This document shows, piece after piece, positions 1 to 7,880 of a DNA stretch of 10,548 bases. How positions within the stretch are numbered: the stretch's first letter is position 1; each line of letters begins with the position of its first letter. Where the stretch lies: assembly GCA_929200175.1 (NCBI GenBank), contig CAKMYR010000038.1, positions 1 to 10,548 of the forward strand. The letters run 5' to 3'. The notes beneath the pieces were generated by a model. The model had not been told where the DNA came from. It was given only the letters and a program-made list of their open reading frames with translations, and did not search any database. The position numbers and the translations under genes are program-made. Source of the stretch: an uncultured Gammaproteobacteria bacterium (GTDB taxonomy: Bacteria > Pseudomonadota > Gammaproteobacteria > PS1 > Pseudothioglobaceae).

Positions 1-156
1 TTAATAATTAAGCGAATCTTAATAATATAACATCAAATTACAGCTACTTTTGCTTAAATAAGAACAATAGCAAAATATTTAAAATATAGTTAGTTTTTTA
101 ATGAAAAATTTATAGCCTTGCACGCATTTTAGCATTTGAAGGGATTTTATCGATTT

Positions 157-237
157 AGATGTAGTAGCTCAAACCTGATCTAACAGCAACCTTTAAAAAC
201 TAGAAGTCTGCTATATTATATTTGAACTACTATATTT
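157..237. repeat. Spaced inverted repeat after the operon, enclosing a smaller stem
   Basis: AGATGTAGTAGCTCAAA (157-173) and TTTGAACTACTATATTT (221-237) form arms matching at 14 of 17 positions; the three differences are all transitions. Inside, AGCA/TGCT (185-188 and 209-212) and CTT/AAG (191-193 and 204-206) form a second stem broken by two mismatches. It lies 21-101 bases past the stop of the third gene. No T-tract follows. It may be a structured 3' region or a terminator of Rho-dependent type. The rest of 1-257 shows no gene. Confidence 0.35.
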
Positions 238-257
238 ACTCAGCCATTAAACACAAT

Positions 258-2474
258 TCACCTAGAAACGACTAAATCAGCATTAAGTCGCATCGCACAT
301 TTCTTAGCTTGAGTTACTTCTTCTCTATTTGTTATTGATAAATAACGCTTGTTTTTATCGCTAAACAATTCACCTACTTCAGGTAGTTCTTCATCAGGAA
401 ATTTTAGATCAAACATATTAACTTTTTCTTCACTATTTTTATTTGTAGGTTTTATAGTTTCTTTAGTTTTTTTATGCTTCTCAATATCTTCAAGCAACCT
501 CTGTTTTTTTTGCAAATGCTTATTGACATTTTGTTTATGGGAATTTTCTTCTCCTGTAATCAAATATTTTGTTTGATTAAAATCTTCGATTATCTTACGC
601 AATTCTTTTTTATATTTATTGATGAGCTGGGATTTTTTTTCAATAAATACAGCATCTAAACTCTTACTGTGCTTTTGATACCAATTTACTATTTCATCTG
701 CAGAGAAATTACTAAGTTCTTCCTTAGTAGCTAAATTTTGCTTATCCTCTACCCACTTATGCCAGCAATCTAACAGTGTTTCTTCATTGGCTTTTAGTTT
801 AGATGGCATTTCTGATTTAAAATTTTCTTGAGCTGAACATGCTTGTTTATACTTTTGTTCTAATGAGATGAATTCTGAATCCAGCTTTGCCTCCCTTTCT
901 TCCCATTTTTTTATCTGCTCTACTTTATCTTTTTCCTCAGCCAAATTTTCTTTGCTTTCAGCAAGTTTCTTAGCTAATTCATTAACAGAAGTTAGCATTT
1001 TTTGACGGCTAAACGGAGATAATTTAGGTAAATCCACAGCAGTTAATTCATTTAATTTCTTTTCGAAGATTGTTTTTTTATTGATGTGCTCTTTTAAAAA
1101 ACTAACCATGTAACGTTTTATACTTTCAGCTAATCCTTCTTTACTTTTTTCAATATTTGCTTGTCTAGATTTTAAATTCTCTAATTCTGCAAGCCACTTG
1201 TTTTGAACAGTCTGCCATTGTTTATGTAGGCTATCTAAACTAGCATTTTTCGGTAACAAAGGAGGATTAATGGTAACTTTAAAAAGTGTATTTTGCGATA
1301 AAAGATTTCGATTAAAATTGATTAAACCTTTTTCAGCAACTATGTCCTCCGCTTTTTTATGCTCGAAGTCATCATAATTATTGCACTCTATGTTACCAAG
1401 ATCCCTGTGTATTAGTTTTTTACATTCAATAGCGTTTTCTATATTGTCTGAAAACCTTAAAGGAGATTGAATATCTCTAACTTCTAGCTGTCGATATAAC
1501 TTCCAATGCAAAGAATTTTGCAAGGTAAACTGATAGTTTTCCAAGGATTGCTTTTGATTTTCTGTTAACTTTAACGCCCAGTTGACTGCTTTTTTATCGA
1601 TATTCAAAGGTAATAACCAGCTGTCTTTCTCAGCAAAAAGTATTTGCGGTAATAATGGCTGGTCGAATAATTTAATCTGTCCTGCTTGAGAGATTAATTG
1701 TTCTGCTATAGCAGATTGCATTTGTTCTAGACTTAACAGCAATTCATGATTTTCAAAGTCCATTATTTGTGTATCGAGTAATTGCCATAACATTGGCGCT
1801 TTGTTGTTTTTCAGATTAAAACTATACACCCCGTCTTTAGTCATGCTGTTTTTTAAGTGGCTTACTAAATTTTCTGGCATGATATGTTTATGTACGGTAT
1901 CTATCATACCAATTGAGCTATTATTACAAGATTGACGCTTGTCAGTTAGGTATTCGTCTGATGCTTTGTGCCAAAATAAATAACAAAACAAGCGGTAGTA
2001 ATCTTCAACTTGCTTATGCTCTAGCACCATACTGTAACCAAAATCATCATCGCTAAAATTTTGCGAATAAATTTTTCCCCAGCAATTTTTTGGATGCTCA
2101 TGGTCTGCAATAATTAACATACCGCTTTGTTGCATACTAATTCTAATACAACAGCATCCTGAGAGTGCCTCCAAGCATTTTTTGTTTGCAACATTATCAG
2201 CAAGTAATAAGAAAATATTTACGCCTTTTGATGCCAAATTCTGTAAATTACCAATAATTTTGTCATTTGTCAGCATATTGGTGGCAATTATGAGACTGTA
2301 TTTAATATCTAATGTATCAACATCTCTGAGCCATTCATAAGTATTACCTACCTGAAAACCATCATCAGCAAACTGAGTAGAATACTCAGCTTGTGCATTT
2401 TTCAATACAAAAACATTTTCAAGTAATTCATCAGCATAACTTTTAGAAAACTCATTATCATAAGACTTTATCAT
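258..2474 (-). CDS. Third gene of helicase operon: degenerate PLD-like N-terminus plus long coiled coil (738 aa)
   Basis: I do not recognise this as a named family. Residues about 45-171 follow the layout of a phospholipase D-fold domain: a hydrophobic strand (YSLIIATNML, 59-68), a second strand (IFLLLAD, 87-93), then GMLIIAD (118-124), SQNF (137-140), DFGYSMVLE (144-152) and LFCYLFWHKA (162-171). The position expected for catalytic HxK holds S117 and M119, while the following D124 and N139 are kept, so it is probably a non-catalytic binding or structural domain. Residues about 410-680 are rich in Lys, Glu, Leu and Gln and should form a long interrupted coiled coil. The last 30 residues (YLSITNREEV onward) look like a small conserved tail. 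No signal peptide or membrane segment is seen. The ATG lies in an ATGA overlap with the preceding stop, with GGAG (2483-2486) 8 bases upstream, so the start is secure. Inference: a structural or sensor partner of the helicase, possibly bridging through the coiled coil. The CDS is certain, the domain call moderate, the function unknown. Confidence 0.9.
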   Translation of the reverse strand: MIKSYDNEFSKSYADELLENVFVLKNAQAEYSTQFADDGFQVGNTYEWLRDVDTLDIKYSLIIATNMLTNDKIIGNLQNLASKGVNIFLLLADNVANKKCLEALSGCCCIRISMQQSGMLIIADHEHPKNCWGKIYSQNFSDDDFGYSMVLEHKQVEDYYRLFCYLFWHKASDEYLTDKRQSCNNSSIGMIDTVHKHIMPENLVSHLKNSMTKDGVYSFNLKNNKAPMLWQLLDTQIMDFENHELLLSLEQMQSAIAEQLISQAGQIKLFDQPLLPQILFAEKDSWLLPLNIDKKAVNWALKLTENQKQSLENYQFTLQNSLHWKLYRQLEVRDIQSPLRFSDNIENAIECKKLIHRDLGNIECNNYDDFEHKKAEDIVAEKGLINFNRNLLSQNTLFKVTINPPLLPKNASLDSLHKQWQTVQNKWLAELENLKSRQANIEKSKEGLAESIKRYMVSFLKEHINKKTIFEKKLNELTAVDLPKLSPFSRQKMLTSVNELAKKLAESKENLAEEKDKVEQIKKWEEREAKLDSEFISLEQKYKQACSAQENFKSEMPSKLKANEETLLDCWHKWVEDKQNLATKEELSNFSADEIVNWYQKHSKSLDAVFIEKKSQLINKYKKELRKIIEDFNQTKYLITGEENSHKQNVNKHLQKKQRLLEDIEKHKKTKETIKPTNKNSEEKVNMFDLKFPDEELPEVGELFSDKNKRYLSITNREEVTQAKKCAMRLNADLVVSR

Positions 2475-4030
2475 ACTTCAAACTCCATTTTTTCAGGCTT
2501 AACAGCTAAATCTTGCTGCAAATAATCTGGTAAATCTTTGTATTCAAGTTGGGTAAAAGTGATGTTACCTACAACTTTTGGTTGCTCATGAGAGAAGTTG
2601 ACAAAGTCTAAACTAGTGGATGATTTCCATATATATTGTTGTTGTGTTGTCGTTATAATCCAGTATCTGTCATGATTGTTTTTATCACTGCGCATCACTT
2701 TTTTCTGCCAACCTTCAGGCACTTTAACCTCAGGGCACGTTGTATATATTTTACCAAACTTAGCACCACTCAACCTAGCAATATTAGCCATGTTTTCTAT
2801 ATGAGTAGATAATTTATAGTGACGGTCTGAGTAAATAATATGTTTAACAGGTTCACTAAGTGCTAAATAACGTAATAAGTCACTGATATTTAACGCATCT
2901 TTATCTTTAAAAGTAATATTAGGCAAAGGTGATTTAGTCTCTTTTGGTATCAAATAGTGTGTTGCTGTTGCATGCCAATAACTGCTAGGGTTTTGTTGCC
3001 GATCTAGTAGGAATAACAATGGTTTACCGGTTTTTATACCTAATTTGTAATCCTTAAGTGCTGGATGAGCTAACCATGTTTGTTGATTGTACTGTGCTTG
3101 TTTTTCTGATAAATAATTTTCTCTATAAAGTTCATTTAGCCAATTTTCTTGCCATTGTTTAGCAATATGAGTGTCTTTAGGCATCAATGGCATGTATTTG
3201 ATGTTACCGGTAGTGAATTTACCATAGCAAGTATCTATATTTTCTAACTTAGATTCAGTAGCAATAAATGAAGATAATGATTTTTTATCTTTAGGAAGAT
3301 CTGAATACATTCTATGTTGCTCAGTATTCCACTGCGTATTCATAAACCCAGCGATATCATGTAAAACCTCTTCATTAAAAGCTATAGGATAATCTTTATT
3401 CACTTCTATGGCTTTTTCTTGGTTGCCAAACTTAACTGGCAATACACCTTCTAGTTTAAAATTAGCCTCACGGTCTCCATTGCTGTTGAATATTAAATAC
3501 AAGGTTAATTTTAACCTTGCCTGCTGCCTTGTTATCCCGTTATTTACAACCTTAAGCTTTAAATTTTCGATCGATTTTTGCTTGCAAGTTCCATCGTCCT
3601 CAGCAAGCAAAATCTTTGCATTATTACTATGGCGTGCATCTGTAACAGCAATTTTCTTTGCTTCAGGCCAGCTATAAAAATTTTTTCTTTGTTGGTACCC
3701 ATTCTTAACAGGTTCAGCGACCCTTTGCAACAATAAGGGTTTGCTTTTTAAAAAATCATCACGGTCTAAGTACCACAGGTCATAAATGCCATACTCCCGT
3801 GATGCCAACAAATCACTTTTACATGTTTTTCTTCCTAATTCAGTTAGTTGTTGCTCGCATAGCAAGCTTTCTTTTTCTAAATAATTAATTAACCTATCTG
3901 GCAAAGAGTCATAATCTGTCTCTACTAACTCAAGTGCTTTTTGTATATCAGGTCTAGTTTGCTTAATATCTACATTTGCCAACGCACGATAACAGGTAGC
4001 AGTGACCTGTCTTGTCAAAATTATTTGCAT
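2471..4030 (-). CDS. Second gene of helicase operon: winged-helix-like N-terminus and PLD-like C-terminal patch (519 aa)
   Basis: No named family is recognised. Residues about 40-103 look like a winged helix: a helical part, then QLTELGRK (61-68), and a wing-like REYGIYDLWYLDRD (78-91). The middle (about 150-390) is mixed alpha/beta with many Trp, Tyr and Gln and no motif I can name. Near the C-terminus, IIYSDRHYK (398-406), a helix, a strand FGKIYTT (425-431), HDRYWII (453-459) and WKSSTSLDF (468-476) follow the strand-helix-strand-HxK-GSxS order of PLD-like domains, with H453-D-R455 in place of HxK. This suggests a variant PLD domain that may bind, or less likely cut, nucleic acid. There is no signal peptide or membrane segment. 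The ATG overlaps the last codons of the helicase gene (10 shared bases) and is preceded by a strong purine-rich site (AAGGAAGGAAC, 4041-4031), so translation is probably coupled. Inference: a partner subunit of the helicase. The CDS is certain, the fold assignment tentative. Confidence 0.9.
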   Translation of the reverse strand: MQIILTRQVTATCYRALANVDIKQTRPDIQKALELVETDYDSLPDRLINYLEKESLLCEQQLTELGRKTCKSDLLASREYGIYDLWYLDRDDFLKSKPLLLQRVAEPVKNGYQQRKNFYSWPEAKKIAVTDARHSNNAKILLAEDDGTCKQKSIENLKLKVVNNGITRQQARLKLTLYLIFNSNGDREANFKLEGVLPVKFGNQEKAIEVNKDYPIAFNEEVLHDIAGFMNTQWNTEQHRMYSDLPKDKKSLSSFIATESKLENIDTCYGKFTTGNIKYMPLMPKDTHIAKQWQENWLNELYRENYLSEKQAQYNQQTWLAHPALKDYKLGIKTGKPLLFLLDRQQNPSSYWHATATHYLIPKETKSPLPNITFKDKDALNISDLLRYLALSEPVKHIIYSDRHYKLSTHIENMANIARLSGAKFGKIYTTCPEVKVPEGWQKKVMRSDKNNHDRYWIITTTQQQYIWKSSTSLDFVNFSHEQPKVVGNITFTQLEYKDLPDYLQQDLAVKPEKMEFEV

Positions 4031-7000
4031 GTTCCTTCCTTAACTACAGGTAATACATTTGCCAATTTCTCTAATTCATTTGAAGCAGTTTTTTTAGAAA
4101 AATAAGAGTGTTTACCAACAACTACTAGCTGAAATCTCGCTCGTGTTACTGATACATTAAGACGATTTGGGCTATCAAGAAATCCATCTCTATGAGTATT
4201 AACCATGGAAAGGAATACTAGATCAGCTTCTTGACCTTGAAAAAAATCTACCGTATTTAGTTTGATTGCTACATTTTTATAGTTAAAGCGAGCATATGCA
4301 CGTTTATTATTAGGGGATATATTTCGCAGTTTTTTCCTTAACATCTCTTCCTGCTTCTTATAAAAAGTTAAAATAGCCACATCATATTTTTCGTTCTGAT
4401 TATCAGACCAATCACAAAACTTTTTTAATTCATAAATAATATGGCTTGCTTCTTTCTCATTGGCGTTGCCCTTGGTGACTCCATCAACATCAAGCCAAAC
4501 TGCATGCGAATTATAACCTTTATAATTCCATTCACGATCAGATCGAGTTTGTTTGCCATCAAATAGTGAAAGAGCATTACGCCCCTCAGAATAAAACTGT
4601 TCTCTAGGATAACGTGAAATATCGGGGTGCATACGGTGCTGATAGGTTAATGTGGCATGGCGATAGCTTTTTTCTGAGTCTCTAAAGCCCTGATTCAATG
4701 TAGTTTCTAAATCATTTGTTTGTTTTAAAATACCTGAACCTGATAATGCTTCAAGTATTGAAGGAAAAGCCATATTGCGAATATTATAGACTCTATACTC
4801 TACATTTTTTACCGATTTTGGTAAAAGTTGTTTCAATTGCTTCTCAAGATCTTTTAATTTGTTACTCTTACTAGTAGGTTTGCTTTGTAAAAATCGTAGC
4901 CAGTATTGACGTTCCAATCGCCAAACAATTTCATCAGCCCAGCAAGATTTTTTATTATGCCATTTCTCATGCACTTCATAAGAATAACTTAACTCATCTT
5001 TGCTAAAACTATGGGTTCCTTCAAATCTTGCCATATGCCGAAAGTTATGTGCTGAAGTTCGCCAGCCATCCGATAAAATGACAGCATCTGCCGGCATGTA
5101 GTCTTGATATTTTTCTAGTAATCCTTTTTCACAGAATATCAGATTGCAGTAATATAGTCGCCATGATTCGTCCAATAAGTCTACCTCTGACAAAGTATTT
5201 ATCCAATCACAACCATCTGAACCCCCTACAAGACAAACATCATCAAATTCGTCTCGTTGCATGGATGCTCTTGCTTTCATTTCATCAGCTAATGCTACAA
5301 GATCCCCTTGAGTAACTGGCAATATCAGCTTATCATGATACCCCCACTGACCATCTTTATTGCTACGTAACCCATGCAATAAAAAACAAGCGTTTTGTAT
5401 CTGCGGAGATAACAGTATTTCTTCCTGTTTTTTATTACGGTGTTGCAGAACAAGTTGCTTTAAATTAGCGGTTATCTGCTCTCTATCAGTAAATGGCGAT
5501 AATTGTTTTACATCTCCGACTAATATCCATTTTTTAGCATATCGAGCGGGCACTAAAAATTCTGCAAAGGTAGTTTTGCTACACTCATCAATAATCATTA
5601 CATCAAACGCTGAAGCAACAGAATCGATATCAACTTTATCACTATTAAATAAACGCAAAATACCCATGGTTGTACCACAAACTAGATTTGAAGAGTCCAC
5701 CATTAACTGATCACAGCTAGTAATATCAACGGCTTTTGAAAAATCACTTTTTAAGTTATCGTATTGATAATTCTCAACACCTACAGCACGATTTTCATCC
5801 CCTACTCGCAGTGGGAAAACTTCATTTGATAATTGATTTTTATCAATACGCTCTAATACATTATTTATTGCCGCATGGGTTGAAGCTGTCAATAAGATCC
5901 GTTTACCTTGTCTAACTAATTGAATGATTAGTTCTAGAATGGTAGTTGTTTTCCCCGTACCTGGCGGACCATCAAGAATAGCAAAATCAGGTGTATTTAA
6001 AGCTTTAACAACAAACTCTCTTTGTTTATCACATCCATCAAAATCTTCATTTGTTAAAATACGCCAGTTAATGTCATCTTGATAAGTTTCCCCGAAATTT
6101 GGCCATGCTTTTTTATCTCGACTTTTAAGCAAATCAAGTAGGGGCTTCTGGCTAATAGCTGGGGCTAGTTTAAGCTTAGTGATTGCTTCTTTTTGACGCC
6201 ATAAAGCTTGGGTATTTGCTTTAACTTTTAGCTGTTTGTATTTAGGAATAATTGGAGTTCTTTTAGAATCATTCTTTCTGCAAAGGACTAGTTGCCTCTC
6301 ATCAGGTTTTGATTTAAGCACACGGTACCCTGCATTAGCTCCTGGTTTTTCATTCTTATCAAGGATATCTACTTGATCATCAAAGAAATATTCAAGTGGA
6401 TCCTGCCCTGTTCCAGTATCATCTGCCTGATCAAGGCTAGTCAGTTGAATCCACTTTTCTTGCGAGTCTGAATTTTTGCATACGAACTTAATTTGTGGGA
6501 AAGCACAAGGCTGATAGTAGTCGGCATAGAGTTCACCCTGTGTATCAAGCAATAGCTTGCCATTTATATAACTCAAAGACCAACTGTTAGGGATTTGCCC
6601 ACCATTTGCATCGCATAAGTCAGTAATTGAAATATTTTTTATAAATGATTGATTAGCGTCTTTAACTGTCGCATATTTAAGTTTAGGTTTTTTGCTTGCT
6701 ACTATATATTGAGTGCCGTTAATGTCAAAGCTATCTTCAACAGTCTGCTCTTTCGATATCAGATTAAATCGCAGTTGTTGCTTGCCATCATAAATTAGAG
6801 GCTTGCTGTCATCAGCGATACCATCTAAAATATATTTCTTTGCAGAAAGTCTTTTAGCGCTATACTCTCGACCCTGTTGCGTTAGCACCATTGTTTCTGG
6901 CAACTGCTGTGGTACTTGGTTTACTGCTAGTGAATACCCACTCCAAGATATTTTTTCAACATCATCAGTTAAGCTCTCATGGTCAAGTTGAATAAAGAAC

Positions 7001-7398
7001 TGGTTGCCTGCTGATTTAAACTGACTTGAGGTGATAGCAATCTTTTTTCTCAGCTTACCTTTACCAATACTGACTGGATCATCAAAATCAGGTTCAAACT
7101 CATCGTTTAACGGACAGTCCTCATCAAGGTCTTTTGTGATTGCATACCAGCTGGCGTCTAGTGTTTGAAATTCAATATGGGTTTGTGGTTTGATTTCATA
7201 GATTGGTTGTTCAAGCTCTAACACAACTTTATATTCTATTAAGTACGTCCACCCACAACTTACTTCTTTCTTCTTTAATGCCTGCTCTGCATTATCCAGA
7301 TAGCGTCTAAATGGTTCAAAGGAGTTATCAACAGCTTTCGCCCCCTTATCTCCATTATAATCTGGGTCATCTAAGGCTAATAAATAGGGATTCGTCAC
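4021..7398 (-). CDS. SF1 Upf1/Dna2-like helicase, first gene of operon (1125 aa)
   Basis: This is an ATP-dependent nucleic-acid helicase or translocase of superfamily 1, Upf1/Dna2-like. A complete motif set is visible: Q motif CDKQREFVV (456-464), Walker A GPPGTGKTT (477-485), motif Ia LTASTHAAINNV (503-514), Walker B IIDECS (602-607, an unusual Cys where Ala is typical), motif III ILVGDVKQLSPF (625-636), motif IV YQHRMHPDIS (919-928), motif V LNTVDFFQGQEADLV (1047-1061) and motif VI NRLNVSVTRAR (1078-1088). All catalytic positions look intact. About 440 residues of beta-rich, unassigned sequence precede the core, and about 280 residues separate motifs III and IV, longer than I expect for this family. 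No nuclease motif is recognised. The start is a GTG chosen because AAGGA (7412-7408) lies 9 bases upstream; the nearby ATG is out of frame. It overlaps the next gene by 10 bases. Inference: the motor of a three-protein complex, possibly for defence against phage or plasmids. Substrate (DNA or RNA) cannot be told. The helicase call is very sure; the biological role is inferred. Confidence 0.96.
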   Translation of the reverse strand: MTNPYLLALDDPDYNGDKGAKAVDNSFEPFRRYLDNAEQALKKKEVSCGWTYLIEYKVVLELEQPIYEIKPQTHIEFQTLDASWYAITKDLDEDCPLNDEFEPDFDDPVSIGKGKLRKKIAITSSQFKSAGNQFFIQLDHESLTDDVEKISWSGYSLAVNQVPQQLPETMVLTQQGREYSAKRLSAKKYILDGIADDSKPLIYDGKQQLRFNLISKEQTVEDSFDINGTQYIVASKKPKLKYATVKDANQSFIKNISITDLCDANGGQIPNSWSLSYINGKLLLDTQGELYADYYQPCAFPQIKFVCKNSDSQEKWIQLTSLDQADDTGTGQDPLEYFFDDQVDILDKNEKPGANAGYRVLKSKPDERQLVLCRKNDSKRTPIIPKYKQLKVKANTQALWRQKEAITKLKLAPAISQKPLLDLLKSRDKKAWPNFGETYQDDINWRILTNEDFDGCDKQREFVVKALNTPDFAILDGPPGTGKTTTILELIIQLVRQGKRILLTASTHAAINNVLERIDKNQLSNEVFPLRVGDENRAVGVENYQYDNLKSDFSKAVDITSCDQLMVDSSNLVCGTTMGILRLFNSDKVDIDSVASAFDVMIIDECSKTTFAEFLVPARYAKKWILVGDVKQLSPFTDREQITANLKQLVLQHRNKKQEEILLSPQIQNACFLLHGLRSNKDGQWGYHDKLILPVTQGDLVALADEMKARASMQRDEFDDVCLVGGSDGCDWINTLSEVDLLDESWRLYYCNLIFCEKGLLEKYQDYMPADAVILSDGWRTSAHNFRHMARFEGTHSFSKDELSYSYEVHEKWHNKKSCWADEIVWRLERQYWLRFLQSKPTSKSNKLKDLEKQLKQLLPKSVKNVEYRVYNIRNMAFPSILEALSGSGILKQTNDLETTLNQGFRDSEKSYRHATLTYQHRMHPDISRYPREQFYSEGRNALSLFDGKQTRSDREWNYKGYNSHAVWLDVDGVTKGNANEKEASHIIYELKKFCDWSDNQNEKYDVAILTFYKKQEEMLRKKLRNISPNNKRAYARFNYKNVAIKLNTVDFFQGQEADLVFLSMVNTHRDGFLDSPNRLNVSVTRARFQLVVVGKHSYFSKKTASNELEKLANVLPVVKEGTCK
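4031..4041 (-). promoter_or_regulatory. Purine-rich ribosome site for the second operon gene
   Basis: AAGGAAGGAAC lies directly before the ATG at 4030 and inside the last helicase codons. The doubled AGGA gives a strong site with one copy at good spacing, consistent with coupled or re-initiated translation as ribosomes finish the helicase. Confidence 0.65.
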
Positions 7399-7412
7399 AA
7401 AAAAACATCCTT
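7399..7412 (-). promoter_or_regulatory. Ribosome binding site that fixes the GTG start of the helicase
   Basis: On the minus strand AAGGA (7412-7408) is followed by 9 bases, mostly T, and then GTG. The ATG overlapping this site (7408-7406) is out of frame with the helicase, and no in-frame ATG with a better site is seen at the N-terminus, which supports GTG. Confidence 0.7.
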
Positions 7413-7419
7413 GTATTTT

Positions 7420-7435
7420 TATAAACTAGTTTATA
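7420..7435. promoter_or_regulatory. Perfect 16-bp palindrome, candidate operator
   Basis: TATAAACTAGTTTATA is an exact inverted repeat with no spacer, ending 21 bases before the helicase GTG and lying between the proximal promoter and the ribosome site. The position suits a repressor bound as a dimer; as RNA it could also form a weak hairpin near the ribosome site. No regulator gene is encoded in the window, so the binding protein would be elsewhere. Confidence 0.4.
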
Positions 7436-7458
7436 CTTTCTTGCTTTAATCTTAGTTT

Positions 7459-7487
7459 TTTATAACTTAGATACAGCTCCATGTGAA
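7459..7487 (-). promoter_or_regulatory. Proximal sigma70-like promoter candidate for the operon
   Basis: On the minus strand TTCACA (7487-7482) and TATAAA (7464-7459) are separated by exactly 17 bases; each box differs from consensus at one position. The predicted start near 7452 gives a leader of about 55 bases, a common length, and places the 16-bp palindrome just inside the transcript. I consider this the more likely working promoter for the helicase operon. Confidence 0.5.
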
Positions 7488-7640
7488 AAAATCAAATTAA
7501 ACACAAAAAAAATAGACATTTTAAACACATTTGTAAGCTAATATTTCCTTATTTAACAAAGCTTAAAAAAAGCATCTTTTTAATTGCATTTGACATACTT
7601 TTTTTATTATTATCAAATTGACCATATAATTTTTTCGCTT

Positions 7641-7669
7641 ATTATAATAGATTTTCATATCAATGTAAA
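7641..7669 (-). promoter_or_regulatory. Distal sigma70-like promoter candidate for the operon
   Basis: On the minus strand a TTTACA box (7669-7664) is followed by a 17-base spacer and a perfect TATAAT (7646-7641). Box quality and spacing are near consensus. Use of this promoter would give a leader of about 235 bases before the helicase GTG. AT-rich DNA yields chance matches, so this needs transcript mapping. Confidence 0.5.
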
Positions 7670-7857
7670 CACTATTTTCAATGGATAAGCTAAATAGTTG
7701 TAAACTAGAATTAATCTATCTAAAAAGTATTTATTTCACTTCACCTTAAACATATAAAATGTTTAGAATTTGATGATGTAATACTTGCTGGAATAGATAG
7801 ATTTTTTATGAAAATAAGAAAGATTTAAATTCATTATATATCTGCTTGACTAGGGCT

Positions 7858-7880
7858 AAAAAACAATTATTTATAATTGT
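7858..7880 (-). terminator. AT-rich hairpin with T-tract, candidate terminator of the right-hand gene
   Basis: On the minus strand ACAATTAT and ATAATTGT (7880-7873 and 7870-7863) pair around a 2-base loop, or as 7 pairs around 4 bases, followed by a run of six T (7863-7858). It lies about 125 bases after the TGA at 8007. The stem has only one G-C pair, so it is weak. The 3' arm can instead pair with 7895-7887, which would form a larger, competing loop. Confidence 0.35.

Noticed and set aside
349..659. Plus-strand open frames opposite the 3' end of the third operon gene
   Set aside because: They lie wholly inside a long, well-supported minus-strand gene, and their hydrophobic, Phe/Leu/Ser-rich products are the expected shadow of Lys/Glu-rich coiled-coil codons.
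3408..3677. Plus-strand frame of 89 codons
   Set aside because: Entirely antisense to the second operon gene, with no clear ribosome site or recognisable product.
5360..5710. Plus-strand frame of 116 codons, and a 62-codon frame at 6803
   Set aside because: Both are antisense to conserved helicase sequence; the first covers the Walker B and motif III region and is a shadow.
7567..7581. AAAAAG-CAT-CTTTTT hairpin as a terminator
   Set aside because: Six pairs, nearly all A-T, and it would sit inside the leader from the distal promoter; too weak to call.
7618..7648. Plus-strand promoter-like pair TTGACC and TATAAT
   Set aside because: Spacing is 19 bases and no plus-strand gene follows in the window; likely a by-product of AT-rich sequence and of the minus-strand -10 box.
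7681..7749. Plus-strand mini-ORF of about 22 codons in the intergenic gap
   Set aside because: Very short, without a convincing ribosome site, and in AT-rich DNA where such frames arise by chance.
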